Part shown: piece after piece, positions 1 to 9,388 of the stretch | How the letters are laid out: each line of letters starts with the position of its first letter | How positions within the stretch are numbered: position 1 is the first letter of the stretch | Assembly (NCBI GenBank): GCA_022360015.1 | Contig: JAKSDQ010000063.1 | Span: forward strand, 1 to 47,481 | Reading direction: 5' to 3' | From: Cytophagales bacterium | GTDB taxonomy: Bacteria > Bacteroidota > Bacteroidia > Cytophagales > Cyclobacteriaceae | Length of the DNA stretch: 47,481 nt | The notes under the pieces: generated by a model | What the model saw: the letters and a program-made list of their open reading frames with translations, nothing else | What the model was told of the DNA's origin: nothing | The model's database searches: none | Translations under genes and position numbers: made by a program

Positions 1-32
1 ACAGGGATTTCAGGGAATTTGCAGACCACTAT

Positions 33-653
33 ATTTCAATTCCATCATGGTTCGATTAAAGCTTTATTGAGAATTAAGGTGATTTGCCCATCATTATAAT
101 TTCAATTCCATCATGGTTCGATTAAAGCAATCGCTCATTTGCAAAACATCGACGATGTTTTTAATTTCAATTCCATCATGGTTCGATTAAAGCAATAAAC
201 CCGATCTCGATACAGAAACACAGCAACATTTCAATTCCATCATGGTTCGATTAAAGCACCAGGTAATTTTCGATAACAACAAAATCGACACGGATTTCAA
301 TTCCATCATGGTTCGATTAAAGCTTTCCTTTGAATCAGTGCCGAAGCTAGTCAATGTCAAATTTCAATTCCATCATGGTTCGATTAAAGCGACGGGCAAA
401 TTCTCCACCAACGCCCTGGATTGATATTTCAATTCCATCATGGTTCGATTAAAGCTCAGAATTTTGTGTTCTGACTCGTAGTGACTGAAATATTTCAATT
501 CCATCATGGTTCGATTAAAGCTTCATTCACAGCATCCACATCGATTCTTCGTATACCATTTCAATTCCATCATGGTTCGATTAAAGCTATCCTCCTCCTC
601 GGTGCGCTTCACATTCACAATCTATTTCAATTCCATCATGGTTCGATTAAAGC
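33..653 (-). CRISPR. CRISPR array, 10 repeats of 30 nt, type I-D associated
   Basis: Ten identical 30-nt repeats start at 33, 99, 164, 228, 294, 361, 426, 492, 558 and 624. They flank nine complete spacers of 34-37 nt. Read on the minus strand, each repeat begins GCTTTAATCG and ends ATTGAAAT, the usual form of the 8-nt crRNA 5' handle left by Cas6, so the array is probably transcribed leftward like the cas genes. The repeat shows only a CCAT/ATGG core with a one-base loop, so it is essentially unstructured. The leader-proximal (newest) spacer is then 588-623. Bases 1-32 are probably part of another spacer, so the array may run beyond the left edge. All repeats are identical, including the rightmost. 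I could not assign any spacer to a target. Confidence 0.98.
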
Positions 654-866
654 CCGTTCCCTCAACCGTTAAAACGTCTAAATACTCGCCATTTAGAGCA
701 TTTTCTTTTCTTATAAATCGGCCGAAAGTCATCGATCCGTAATAACCGGATTTTATGGGGGCAACGACAACCGGGGCTACCGGCTCAAAACATGGTTTTT
801 GGAGGTTTTTATGACTTTGCATATGATTGAAACGGTCATAGATATTGACATCAACGACTCACCCCT
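654..866 (-). promoter_or_regulatory. putative CRISPR leader
   Basis: This is the 213-bp interval between the last repeat and the end of cas2, on the upstream side of the array if it is read leftward. That is where the leader, array promoter and integration signals are expected. No further repeat copy is visible. A TTGACA hexamer occurs on the minus strand near 880 but has no convincing partner at normal spacing. An open frame (622-822, minus) crosses it and has a protein-like appearance, but overlaps the last repeat. The leader role is inferred from position only. Confidence 0.5.
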
Positions 867-1127
867 TTAAATAAAGCTGTCAAGGCTGTTTTTTTCAGTG
901 CCATGTACCTCTTTTTCTAACCAATGGCTTTCGCGGCTTTTAAAGATGATCAAACTATCATTCTCTTTCATAAGGCTATTGGCTTCGGAAATCAGACTTT
1001 TAAGCTTTACCTGGGTTATGTCGCCTTCAAATACGGAGTTCTGTATCCAGTGCAGGTACCTGCGGCAAAGCTTCAGCATTTTGCCTACCCGTTTGTGCCC
1101 AATGTCATAGACCAGTATTACATACAT
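867..1127 (-). CDS. cas2: CRISPR-associated endonuclease Cas2
   Basis: 86 residues, the normal Cas2 length. The N-terminal beta strand MYVILVYDIG carries the conserved Asp (D8) of the ferredoxin-like fold. The middle contains RRYLHWIQNSVFEG, which is typical of Cas2. Cas2 dimers bridge two Cas1 dimers in the spacer-integration complex; the protein acts in the cytoplasm on protospacer DNA. It starts one base after the cas1 stop codon, so the two are translationally coupled. It is the last cas gene before the array. Confidence 0.95.
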   Translation of the reverse strand: MYVILVYDIGHKRVGKMLKLCRRYLHWIQNSVFEGDITQVKLKSLISEANSLMKENDSLIIFKSRESHWLEKEVHGTEKNSLDSFI

Positions 1128-1128
1128 G

Positions 1129-2133
1129 TCACCACCACGCTTTAAAAGGTTTGTATGCTTCCATACCTAAAATATGCTTACTTAGCTTATAACACTCAAG
1201 TCTTACAAGGTGCCTGTAGCTCACATTTTTTTTCAGGGCGCGGTGTTTGATAGTTTCTGCCAGGCGTTCTTCCCAGACCCTGGCAAACTTTTTCCTGCCG
1301 CTTTCTTTCAATACACACCGGTTCACCGCTTGTGAAAAATCCGAAGCTTTGATTTCTCTTTTGTTAAGGGTACGGAATATGATCCTGTCTACCAATACCG
1401 GTTTGAATATCTCAGCCAAATCCAACGCCAGGGAATACCTTCTGGTGCCAGGCTCGTGGAGGTAGCTGATGGTGGGATTGAGCTGGGTGTGATACAGTTG
1501 GTCCAGGCAAAGGGTGTAGCACATCATATTGCCAAAAGAAATGAGGGTATTTATTTCATTTTGCGGGGGTTGCCTGGTGCGCGTGCCCATCTTAAAATCA
1601 TGGATGATATCGTCAAACCCCTGGTAATAAAATTGCCGCATATTACCTTCTATGCCCATCAGTTCGCTAATGGTGACAGTAGCCGGCACTTGTTCCTGCA
1701 ATTCCTCTATACTGGTAATGATATCATCCAACGGTTTGTCACGCCGGACATAGTATTTCAGGTTTTTAAGCAGGTTGAAACCAGCCCCTTCTACAAATTT
1801 TCTGGCGATGGGCATTCGTTTTACCGGGTCCTGATAATGGCTAGCCTGTTGTATGAGCACTTTACCGGCCAGCAGGTATTCTTTGGGGTGAAATGAACCG
1901 GTGTAGTGCCCATAGTAATCGAAGAAGTGTACTGCGATTTGTTGTTTGCCCAGATAATTGTACAAAGCACTGTTGGCATCCAGGCTGCCAAAGATAAATA
2001 GCCCCGAAACACTTTCGACAGGTATGTACTTTGGCTGCCCTTCTTTACCATTTTCATCCACCGGGGTGAACTTCAGGGTATTATCTTTCCGGCTCATACG
2101 CCCGGGGTTGAACAGATAGTAGGTTTTCTTCAT
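1129..2133 (-). CDS. cas1: CRISPR-associated integrase Cas1
   Basis: 334 residues. The metal-binding catalytic triad is visible as E162 (in GIEGNMRQ), H226 (in SYLHEPG) and E241 (in DLAEIFKP), matching the E-H-D/E pattern of Cas1 integrases. The N-terminal beta-rich domain (about 1-85) precedes the helical catalytic domain. Cas1 with Cas2 inserts new spacers at the leader end of the array. The 112-bp gap between cas4 and cas1 is the largest inside the adaptation block and could hold a separate promoter, but I see no clear consensus. Its composition and direction match the rest of the cas operon. Confidence 0.96.
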   Translation of the reverse strand: MKKTYYLFNPGRMSRKDNTLKFTPVDENGKEGQPKYIPVESVSGLFIFGSLDANSALYNYLGKQQIAVHFFDYYGHYTGSFHPKEYLLAGKVLIQQASHYQDPVKRMPIARKFVEGAGFNLLKNLKYYVRRDKPLDDIITSIEELQEQVPATVTISELMGIEGNMRQFYYQGFDDIIHDFKMGTRTRQPPQNEINTLISFGNMMCYTLCLDQLYHTQLNPTISYLHEPGTRRYSLALDLAEIFKPVLVDRIIFRTLNKREIKASDFSQAVNRCVLKESGRKKFARVWEERLAETIKHRALKKNVSYRHLVRLECYKLSKHILGMEAYKPFKAWW

Positions 2134-2245
2134 GACTCCTAAAAAAATACTAATTGGGATACCTCGATTCGGATTGAACAGACAGTGGTTTTTTTTATGC
2201 TATAAATCAGTATGTCAAAGAACCTTTTGAAACATTCTCCTTCCA

Positions 2246-2755
2246 TCATGCTTCACCTGCATAACACAAATCGTAATAACTGCATGTTTGACATATTTTG
2301 GCATGGATCACCGGCGGACAAGATTCCAAAGTCATGATTCGGGCTACTTCCTTTTCCCATTGCTCAATTAATTCCGCCTCTTCCTGCCCCAGGGTCACCT
2401 GAAGCCGTTGCTTTTGTCTGGGATATTCAATGATTCCTGTAACGCCTGCTATCCCTTTTTGAGCCAATTTCCAAATATAGTACTTCACCTGAGCAATGTG
2501 AGATTCTTGCATTTTATTGGATTTTTTAATCTCATGTACCACTTTGTTGCGGGGATCGTAGTAATCGATCTTCACCCCATCTGCTTCGATTTCTGTGTAT
2601 TTGGCGGCCCTGTCGCCATAGCTGGTTTCACCGATCAGCTTGCCCTCAGCCACATAGTCGGAGGTGTGTTCCATTTGTATACCATTGCTGAAAAGCCAAA
2701 GTTTCCTGCTGCATATGTGGTAATAGCTGATATGTGTTGCGGTGATCATGTGCAT
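2246..2755 (-). CDS. cas4: CRISPR-associated exonuclease Cas4
   Basis: 169 residues, RecB-like nuclease with an iron-sulfur cluster. Cluster cysteines are C15 (YYHICSRKLW) and the C-terminal group C155, C158 and C164 (CQTCSYYDLC). Nuclease motifs are D64 (VKIDYYD), E75-x-K77 (HEIKKS) and the QVKYY motif at 89-93. Cas4 trims prespacer ends and helps select the PAM and orientation before Cas1-Cas2 integration. Two in-frame ATGs exist (residues 1 and 3) and either may be used. It starts 12 bp after the end of cas3'. Cas4 next to cas1 is usual in type I-D. Confidence 0.94.
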   Translation of the reverse strand: MHMITATHISYYHICSRKLWLFSNGIQMEHTSDYVAEGKLIGETSYGDRAAKYTEIEADGVKIDYYDPRNKVVHEIKKSNKMQESHIAQVKYYIWKLAQKGIAGVTGIIEYPRQKQRLQVTLGQEEAELIEQWEKEVARIMTLESCPPVIHAKICQTCSYYDLCYAGEA

Positions 2756-2767
2756 GGCAGACTGGTT

Positions 2768-4816
2768 TCAAAGAAAAGTATCATTGTTTTCTATTGCTTC
2801 GATTTTCAGCCGTTTCCTGTCAAAGGATTTTGACAATGATGACACCAGCTTACAGAGCGCCATTTGCAGCCGGTCCTGCTCCTCCACCCCTTTTCTTACT
2901 TTATCATAAATCCTTTCTATGGCTTTTTCAAATACTTCCCCTAACTGATATATTTCACTATATGACAGGTAATTGTTACCCTGCATACCGGCATTCGGAA
3001 TAGTACTGACGGTATATTGCAGGTCTTTGTCGCGATCTTTGAGGTCACCGACCACATATTTTACAATTTCGTAAGGTTCGGTCTGCTCGGTTTGTATGTC
3101 CACCACCACCTTATGCTGTAATATCCAATCCAGTGAATAGGCTAATTCAATACCCTGCTTTTGATCATGGATTTTCACCACCTTACCACCATCGCGAAAG
3201 GTAAGAAAAGTGTCAATGTAGTTGTTCCACCACATGGCCCATTGCCAGGAACGAGGCGCCATTTTCTCCAGTGTTGTATAAACTCCCTGCTTTTTCAGTT
3301 TTTTTTCACTATACGGCAGTTGCGCTAATCGTAAAGACTTTTTTATGATTTCCCTTATTTTATTATTAATATCCTTCATTAATCTGTAACGTTGATAATA
3401 TTTACCCATATGAAACGCTTCTTCCTCCATGCGGCGCTTCAAATACCGGTGCACGTCATACGCCTGGTACCTTCTGATATTGTTTTCAATACACCACATG
3501 TACTCACCCAAATACATAGGTACGCGTTCTGTGTAAAACTTTCTGCCTTGTAGTTCGGCACGCATCACTTCCAGAAAATCATAATAACTAATGAGGTTGA
3601 CAGATTTGAAAACATTTTTGAACCTACGGTATTTTTTATCCACACATATCACCACCTTCCCATCCAAATCACCCCTTGACACCCTGCCAAAACGCTGTAC
3701 GAAATTTTGAAAATACTTGCCAGGCTGCATGATGCAATATTCCACATCATAATTAACACCTACCTCTGCCTTGTTGGTGGCAATAATCAGATGAGCTGCC
3801 TTTATTTTGGCTTCCTGCGGTTCATTGGATGACACATAACCTGTACTTTGGTAAATGGTGTATTCCGGAAAAACTTCCCGAAGTTTTTCAGCCAGTATCT
3901 GTACATCGCGTAACTGATCCAGGATCAGCAAGGCCTTATGCACAGCCAATACCTCCCTGAGTTCCGGTATTTTTTCCATGACCAGCGATGACATGTCTTT
4001 ACTATCCACAAATTCCACTGCTATCCGGCCATGGATCGGGCGGGCATGGGAGCTGTCATCGACAATCGCTTCGATGATTTCTTCATACGCCATATTTTCC
4101 TCTTCAAAAATCTTTTTTAAACCTTCCTCAGGAGTAGCCGATACAAAAAGGAAACGTACGCCGTGTACACTCCCTTTCTCCGCCCCATGATGCTTCAAAA
4201 AAAACTCACGCAACTTTATCAAAGTCAGGATGTTGGCGATCTGTGCTTCATCATACAAATGGTATTCATCAAAAATCACATAATTGAAAGTGCTCAAAAA
4301 CCTGCTAAAGGTGGTATCACCGGTTTTGTTGTCCCAGGCATATCGATGATAACCTCCATGCATGGCAAAATTGATAATATCAGGATTGGTAATGACAAGA
4401 TCACTGCTTTCGGCTAGGTCAATGGCTTTCTTCCAACGCCTGTAACCGGTCACCTCATGCCGGTTCAATTCAGGGCCTGTGAGTTGGTTGATGACTAGCT
4501 GCCTGTAGGTCTCCCGGAAACTTCCGGTCAACTCATTGATCAAAGCATTGGTAGGCAATACGATAAGGCCTCGCACGTTTCTGCTGCTACCTATCCCTTT
4601 CCGTTGTTTTTTGGCATTAATGGCCGGAAAAGGAAAAGCATAACTCTTTCCGGTGCCTGTCGGCGCTGTGATCAAAGTAAACTCCGGTAACCGGTCAAAA
4701 TCCAGTTTGATACGCTTTTGCACTTCATGCAAAAGGCATGCCCGGCCATTAATGACCTCCTTTTCATTTGTCTGCCTGACATATTGAGGCTTAATGTATA
4801 TTGAAAAGTTATCCAT
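2768..4816 (-). CDS. cas3': type I-D CRISPR helicase Cas3' (no HD domain)
   Basis: About 682 residues from the ATG at 4816, which overlaps the csc1 stop by 8 bp. A longer frame opens at 4888 but would overlap csc1 by 80 bp, so the internal start is preferred. Superfamily-2 helicase motifs are in order: Walker A TAPTGTGKS (about 50-58), DEYH box (183-186), SAT (226-228), motif V around ATNKAEVGVNY and motif VI QRFGRVSRG (374-382). The protein begins almost directly with the helicase fold and has no room for the HD nuclease fused to most Cas3 proteins. The nuclease motifs are instead in the large subunit (6509-9250), the hallmark of type I-D. It unwinds target DNA after Cascade recruitment. Confidence 0.93.
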   Translation of the reverse strand: MDNFSIYIKPQYVRQTNEKEVINGRACLLHEVQKRIKLDFDRLPEFTLITAPTGTGKSYAFPFPAINAKKQRKGIGSSRNVRGLIVLPTNALINELTGSFRETYRQLVINQLTGPELNRHEVTGYRRWKKAIDLAESSDLVITNPDIINFAMHGGYHRYAWDNKTGDTTFSRFLSTFNYVIFDEYHLYDEAQIANILTLIKLREFFLKHHGAEKGSVHGVRFLFVSATPEEGLKKIFEEENMAYEEIIEAIVDDSSHARPIHGRIAVEFVDSKDMSSLVMEKIPELREVLAVHKALLILDQLRDVQILAEKLREVFPEYTIYQSTGYVSSNEPQEAKIKAAHLIIATNKAEVGVNYDVEYCIMQPGKYFQNFVQRFGRVSRGDLDGKVVICVDKKYRRFKNVFKSVNLISYYDFLEVMRAELQGRKFYTERVPMYLGEYMWCIENNIRRYQAYDVHRYLKRRMEEEAFHMGKYYQRYRLMKDINNKIREIIKKSLRLAQLPYSEKKLKKQGVYTTLEKMAPRSWQWAMWWNNYIDTFLTFRDGGKVVKIHDQKQGIELAYSLDWILQHKVVVDIQTEQTEPYEIVKYVVGDLKDRDKDLQYTVSTIPNAGMQGNNYLSYSEIYQLGEVFEKAIERIYDKVRKGVEEQDRLQMALCKLVSSLSKSFDRKRLKIEAIENNDTFL

Positions 4817-5486
4817 CTTTGAATACAGGTTTAAAAATAGTTTTGACTTCTTCCGATGATAATTGCTTGATGAGGTTATAGTTTTCAAGCAGGAAGGAAA
4901 AGTTGACTTTTTGACTTTTTACCATAATCTCCGTAGCAGTATCGAGGTTATTAAATACTGTTTTTAAAGAAAAAGCATTGAGCCAAAACTCATCGGTAGG
5001 CGGTAAAACCATTTCTTCTACCAGTACCAGCGTTTCCAGCGCTCTTCCTACCCTGATGACCGGGGGCAACGGCATCTTTTTTTCAGATAAAAAAAGGGCC
5101 TGAAAGCTGGTGCCGATACGCAAACCCTGCACTTGCCTGAAGTTTTTGAAGGGTGATTTCCCGGATTTTTCAATGGCTTTAATATCCACAAAACCGTCCA
5201 CATCAAATAGTGTATTTTGAATGTAAGCCTCGGTTTTATTACTTCGTTCCAAAGGCCTGGCTACCGTACAATAGAATCCAAAATCACGTATTTCTTCATA
5301 CACCGGTGTTTCCAGGTGCCTGTAGTAGCCACCTGAGGCTTTCAAAACTTTTTCAAATGAATAAGTCAGCGCCAGGTCACCGATAAAATTTCCAGTGACT
5401 GTAGCAGATGTTTTGCCTCCTGAAACCTCGGTGAAATAAAATAAGTGGTTCAGTAAACTCAGACGGATTACTTTTGCCTCCATCAT
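4809..5486 (-). CDS. csc1: type I-D Cascade subunit Csc1 (Cas5d)
   Basis: 225 residues, Cas5-group RAMP-fold protein that caps the 5' handle of the crRNA in the interference complex. Similarity to the Csc1 family is judged from the pattern GNFIGDLALTYSF near residue 32, YEEIRDFGFYCTVARP, and the PPVIRVGR motif, which corresponds to the IRLGK motif of cyanobacterial Csc1. It overlaps csc2 upstream by 4 bp (ATGA) and cas3' downstream by 8 bp, indicating a tightly coupled operon. A second Met follows immediately (ATGATG), so the start may be either. Sequence identity to cyanobacterial members is low by eye, so a Cas5 of another subtype is the alternative. Confidence 0.82.
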   Translation of the reverse strand: MMEAKVIRLSLLNHLFYFTEVSGGKTSATVTGNFIGDLALTYSFEKVLKASGGYYRHLETPVYEEIRDFGFYCTVARPLERSNKTEAYIQNTLFDVDGFVDIKAIEKSGKSPFKNFRQVQGLRIGTSFQALFLSEKKMPLPPVIRVGRALETLVLVEEMVLPPTDEFWLNAFSLKTVFNNLDTATEIMVKSQKVNFSFLLENYNLIKQLSSEEVKTIFKPVFKDG

Positions 5487-6418
5487 TTGGTAACATTAAT
5501 ATCTTTCAAAAACCGGGCACAGTCTTCCTTCGCTTTTTGATAGATGGTCTGCAATGCTTTTTCATCCTGCCATAAGCCCTCCATAAAATCTGTGAGCACC
5601 TTTCCTGGTATATACCCTTCCTCTCCATAGGCTGCTTTCATGGTATCATTCATCGTGCTACTCACCGTTTCAAAGTCGACAGGCGTATTCTCATCCCAGT
5701 TTTTGGCAATAGTATAGCTATTAACAGGCTGCTCAAAGCTGGAATACCCGATTCCCAGAATATGGTTTTTTACATTAGCAGAACTATTGGTAGTACTTTG
5801 GGCAAAATACCGGGACTCGTACATGATACAGGCCAACAGGTGTATAAACAATTCAGGGGTTACATTTTCCACCATAATAAAATGAGGCAGAAAAACGCCG
5901 GGCTTTACATATTGTACCTGAAACAGGGATTGCCGATGATCTCCCTTTTCCTCGTCCCACATAGTACCCCCCTCACTTAGCGCATTGTGCTGCATGGTGG
6001 CTGTGATCTCATCGATATCCCTGAGGGAATAAGCCCAGTCGTAAATGACCCTGCTTCTCAGCGCTACCGTATCATTGCTTTCTGTAATACTATCGCCGAA
6101 CAAAATCGAATTAGGGTTGGCTAGTTGTTCCCTCTTCTTGATAACATTGTACCTGAGCACCGGGTCAACCACCCCAAACCGGCGGCATGTCCGTAAACCC
6201 AGTAGTTTTTCACGGCTTTTCAGTTTTCGGGCCGGCACTTCCACGACATCTTTGGTGGGTGAAAGCTTGAAGGTGATGGTTTCATCGGGATAATTGCTGC
6301 GTATAATGGCATTGCCGATAGTTTCGCGCAATACCGCGATTTTTATGGTTCCTAAAATGTTTTGCTTCAGATCTTCGACAAAACAGGTTTGCGGAATAAT
6401 GTCAAATAGTGCGTTCAT
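5483..6418 (-). CDS. csc2: type I-D Cascade backbone Csc2 (Cas7d)
   Basis: 311 residues. Cas7-group RAMP protein that forms the helical backbone along the crRNA. The recognisable Csc2 signature is the stretch ANPNSILFGDSI, then SRVIYDWAYSLRDID, then EGGTM, then KPGVFLPHFI, then RYFAQSTTNSSANVKNHILGI. These match in order the cyanobacterial/archaeal PDCIIYG...GDS, VDTAYSI, GTM, PQVFFPS and HYGAQTTRTG...N motifs. The protein lies between csc3 (90-bp gap) and csc1 (4-bp overlap). It should be present in several copies per complex, though nothing in the sequence shows how stoichiometry is set. Confidence 0.88.
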   Translation of the reverse strand: MNALFDIIPQTCFVEDLKQNILGTIKIAVLRETIGNAIIRSNYPDETITFKLSPTKDVVEVPARKLKSREKLLGLRTCRRFGVVDPVLRYNVIKKREQLANPNSILFGDSITESNDTVALRSRVIYDWAYSLRDIDEITATMQHNALSEGGTMWDEEKGDHRQSLFQVQYVKPGVFLPHFIMVENVTPELFIHLLACIMYESRYFAQSTTNSSANVKNHILGIGYSSFEQPVNSYTIAKNWDENTPVDFETVSSTMNDTMKAAYGEEGYIPGKVLTDFMEGLWQDEKALQTIYQKAKEDCARFLKDINVTK

Positions 6419-6508
6419 TATTGATTTTTCTTTAGGTTTTTAATGATTTCAAAATATTGAGCAGCATTTCACTTGTGCTGTTCAGGCAAGCTTAGCGCTA
6501 TGCTCTCT

Positions 6509-9250
6509 TCACTGCTTTCCTTCGCTTCCGCTTTCAACGCTTTCAGGATCTTTTTTTGCCTTTAGGGTTCTGATTTTTATCAGGGACTGTTCGCGAAAAA
6601 GAAATGCAAATTGGTATATCCAATCTTTTTCAACATTGACCGCAGGGATTTTCCCCTGCCAGTCCTGCATAAATAGCTGATCATAAACGGCCGTGGAAAA
6701 TGCTTCTATCGCCTCTGTATCAGGTTTATCCATGCGCAGCTTACGGTATATCTCACCATTGGTCTTTTGGATAATGTCTTCCCGGCTGCTGCCTTGTTTA
6801 TGGTATTTCCTCAAAAAATCCATGGCTGTACGGATCAGCCAGGTTTCTTCGGCGGCAGTCTTGTAACCGATGTCGATTTTGACTGCCAGTTCCGCCAGTT
6901 TTTCTGTTACTGTCATGCTTCCAAATTTTTGTTTATATTTTGTATAAAAGTTGATGAATGAATTGTATACCTTTTTTTGGTCATCCGCACCCAACAAATA
7001 ATAAAGGGTAAAATAGGCACGCCGGCTCCGGGCTATTTTCAATAAATTGCTCTCTATGCCTCCTTTTCCAAAAGTCAGCACCAGCCGTATCTCATCCAAT
7101 ACCTCATTTACATGAATCAACCGTACGCTGTCCCAACCCAGGAGCTTTAAAAATTGCGGGGCATTTTCGAAGTGAAAAACCGCCTTATGAGGCGTGTAGG
7201 GAGTCATTATGCCCGAAATGTAGGTGCGGACTCCCAGTTCCCTGGCTATCCTCAGACACTTTCTTACCAGGAAAAATGTCGGTTCTACCTTCGGGTCCAG
7301 TTTGATAAATTCCAGGTTATAAAGATTATAATCAAATTTTGAATTTTTATCCAATGCCACCTTTCCATCCTCCAGCAACTTCATTTCGTCTTTGGCTTTT
7401 ATGCAACCTTTTATGATGTCTTTTTCTATATCGAGGTTGGCTTCAAAAAAATCATAATATAAAACGAAATTGGCTTCAGAAACCCTAAACAGGGAAGCTC
7501 TCAATTTATTTTCCTCTGAAAACAAGGAAGAAATATAGCTGGTATGATTATTTAAGTTAGTGACAGTTCGGTTGCTGAAACCCCTGGCTTTCATGGCAAA
7601 CGCTACTTCAGCCTTGTAGGCTACCTCACCGACACCCCCCGTAAAGGCACACATAGCCTTTTTTGGAGGAACAGAAGGGGCATATTGTTTTAAAAATTGC
7701 AAATTCACCTGCCCCGGACATTCAAAATAGCGATCAAAGAGCATCTCTTTCACATTTCCGCCGGTTTCTTCGGGCTCAAAATGATCAATAATATGCTCCT
7801 GAAGCATCGCTATGTAGACCTCGATATCTTCTTCCTCTTGCAGCACATAGCAGGTTTTAACAAAATTCAGGTAAGTTTTGTACAAGGCATTGGTCATCTT
7901 GACCCTTTCCCTGATAAAGGTCAACAGGTCCTGAGCGGTTTGTAGATCTACATGGCCAGACGCACAGTCAAACTGAATGGGCGCCGGCAATGGGCGTTCA
8001 CCTTTTTGCCAATCGTCAAAATCCAGTCGCCAGGATTCATTCTCTTTACTGTTGAGCCATTGAATTTTGTGTAAATTGAATAGGGTTTTGAAATATTCAT
8101 CATATTCTTCGACAATATGCTCATAATACCGAAGGACAAGCCGGCCATTTTTGAGGTCACATTCGACAGGTAAGTCATAAACCTCTATAAGCTGTTCTGT
8201 CAATGATACAAAACCGTCAAAATCACTGATCCCTTCACTGCCATTCGGAGACAAAGACAGAAACTTATCGCCCAGCTTGTCAGTAATCTCAGACAATATA
8301 GGCTTCGTAAACGGGGTAGAGCCAATAAATCCGAACTTGCATTTTTGGGCATCGATCTTGGTCAATTCCCTGAATTTGATGTCTTCGGCACTACCTTTCA
8401 GATAGGCCTTTCTAATGGCCTCATATTCATTTTGTGATACCTCCTCTCCCCAAAACACAAAGCCCTCACGCGTAGCGTAAACGACCTTCTTTCCACTGGT
8501 TGCCAACACTTGCCTGGCTACCTGCAGTAAATTCTGACTTAAAAGCGTATAAGGATTAGACCGTATTTTTACATAGGACACACGGAGCGGAGCAATTTTG
8601 GCGATACGGCCAACACGGTGGCTTACTGCATCGTGCAAGGCCTCAATGGACTCCAGGCTTTCATTCTGAATAGAGGCAAGGCCATCGGCTAGGTGGCATA
8701 ATTCGCGCTGTGTCATGCGTATCTCATCCCTGTTGCCAAGTGTAATGGGGTAATCTTCTGCCGTAGCCCAGGTGCCATTTTCAGTAGCCAGGGCGAGGTA
8801 ATAAATGTTACTTTTGTAATGCTCAAATTCAGAAAAGAAAGCATCGACCTGCCACTGGTCTACATAGCTGTCTAAAGCCGCCACTGCCACTTCGAGGTCG
8901 GATTTGTTACTTTCCGCTTGCGTGTTCAGCAACTTATTGGCATCATGAAAAGTAAAACCCAGCATAAATACCTTAAGGTATAACGCCGCTTCCCGGTCAT
9001 TGACATATCCATGCTCCAGCATATAATGCTCATAGACCAACAAAGCCGGGATCAGGCCATTGAGGATGTGTACATGGTAGGGCATATCATAATAATCCCT
9101 CTTTTGTTCCCCGTCTACCATGAACAGACCTTTGGCAGAAACTATGGCATTTTTAGCAATAATATTCCCTAGCACCGTGTCAAAATAGTCTCTTACAGCC
9201 CCTTGAAAGAGTGCTGTCTCAAAATAGTTTTCAATCAACTGGTATTTCAT
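6509..9250 (-). CDS. csc3: type I-D large subunit Cas10d/Csc3 with N-terminal HD nuclease
   Basis: 913 residues. The N-terminal region carries HD-nuclease motifs: H59/H61 (YHVHILNG), H102-D103 with K106 (FHDANK), and H186...D189 (LCHLADGLAS). In type I-D the HD nuclease sits on this subunit, not on Cas3. The central part has the Csc3-like block KAMCAFTGGVGEVAYKAEVA followed by ARGFSNRTVTNL (about 532-566). In other Csc3 proteins this area holds a CxxC zinc ribbon. Here one cysteine remains (C534) and the partner is Thr. The C-terminal helical segment (about 740-890) corresponds to the small subunit Cas11d, which type I-D systems are known to make by internal translation. M779 (ATG at 6914-6916) would give about 135 residues. 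Confidence 0.9.
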   Translation of the reverse strand: MKYQLIENYFETALFQGAVRDYFDTVLGNIIAKNAIVSAKGLFMVDGEQKRDYYDMPYHVHILNGLIPALLVYEHYMLEHGYVNDREAALYLKVFMLGFTFHDANKLLNTQAESNKSDLEVAVAALDSYVDQWQVDAFFSEFEHYKSNIYYLALATENGTWATAEDYPITLGNRDEIRMTQRELCHLADGLASIQNESLESIEALHDAVSHRVGRIAKIAPLRVSYVKIRSNPYTLLSQNLLQVARQVLATSGKKVVYATREGFVFWGEEVSQNEYEAIRKAYLKGSAEDIKFRELTKIDAQKCKFGFIGSTPFTKPILSEITDKLGDKFLSLSPNGSEGISDFDGFVSLTEQLIEVYDLPVECDLKNGRLVLRYYEHIVEEYDEYFKTLFNLHKIQWLNSKENESWRLDFDDWQKGERPLPAPIQFDCASGHVDLQTAQDLLTFIRERVKMTNALYKTYLNFVKTCYVLQEEEDIEVYIAMLQEHIIDHFEPEETGGNVKEMLFDRYFECPGQVNLQFLKQYAPSVPPKKAMCAFTGGVGEVAYKAEVAFAMKARGFSNRTVTNLNNHTSYISSLFSEENKLRASLFRVSEANFVLYYDFFEANLDIEKDIIKGCIKAKDEMKLLEDGKVALDKNSKFDYNLYNLEFIKLDPKVEPTFFLVRKCLRIARELGVRTYISGIMTPYTPHKAVFHFENAPQFLKLLGWDSVRLIHVNEVLDEIRLVLTFGKGGIESNLLKIARSRRAYFTLYYLLGADDQKKVYNSFINFYTKYKQKFGSMTVTEKLAELAVKIDIGYKTAAEETWLIRTAMDFLRKYHKQGSSREDIIQKTNGEIYRKLRMDKPDTEAIEAFSTAVYDQLFMQDWQGKIPAVNVEKDWIYQFAFLFREQSLIKIRTLKAKKDPESVESGSEGKQ

Positions 9251-9388
9251 ATTGTATTATATTGATGTCAATCGGTAATCCGGAATGTCAATATGGTTTC
9301 AGGAATGCCTTCCTTCTACACGTTAGATGGCTGCATTCATCCCTGGTTAGCGAGGCCTTGCCTTGTAAACATTTCATACTGTCAGGTT

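Noticed and set aside
242-742. Several short open frames across the CRISPR array
   Set aside because: They are made of repeated translations of the 30-nt repeat and the spacers; not genes.
2134-2245. TTGACA-like hexamer in the cas4-cas1 gap as a promoter for cas1-cas2
   Set aside because: A -10 element at proper spacing is missing and the Bacteroidota consensus (TAnnTTTG) is absent.
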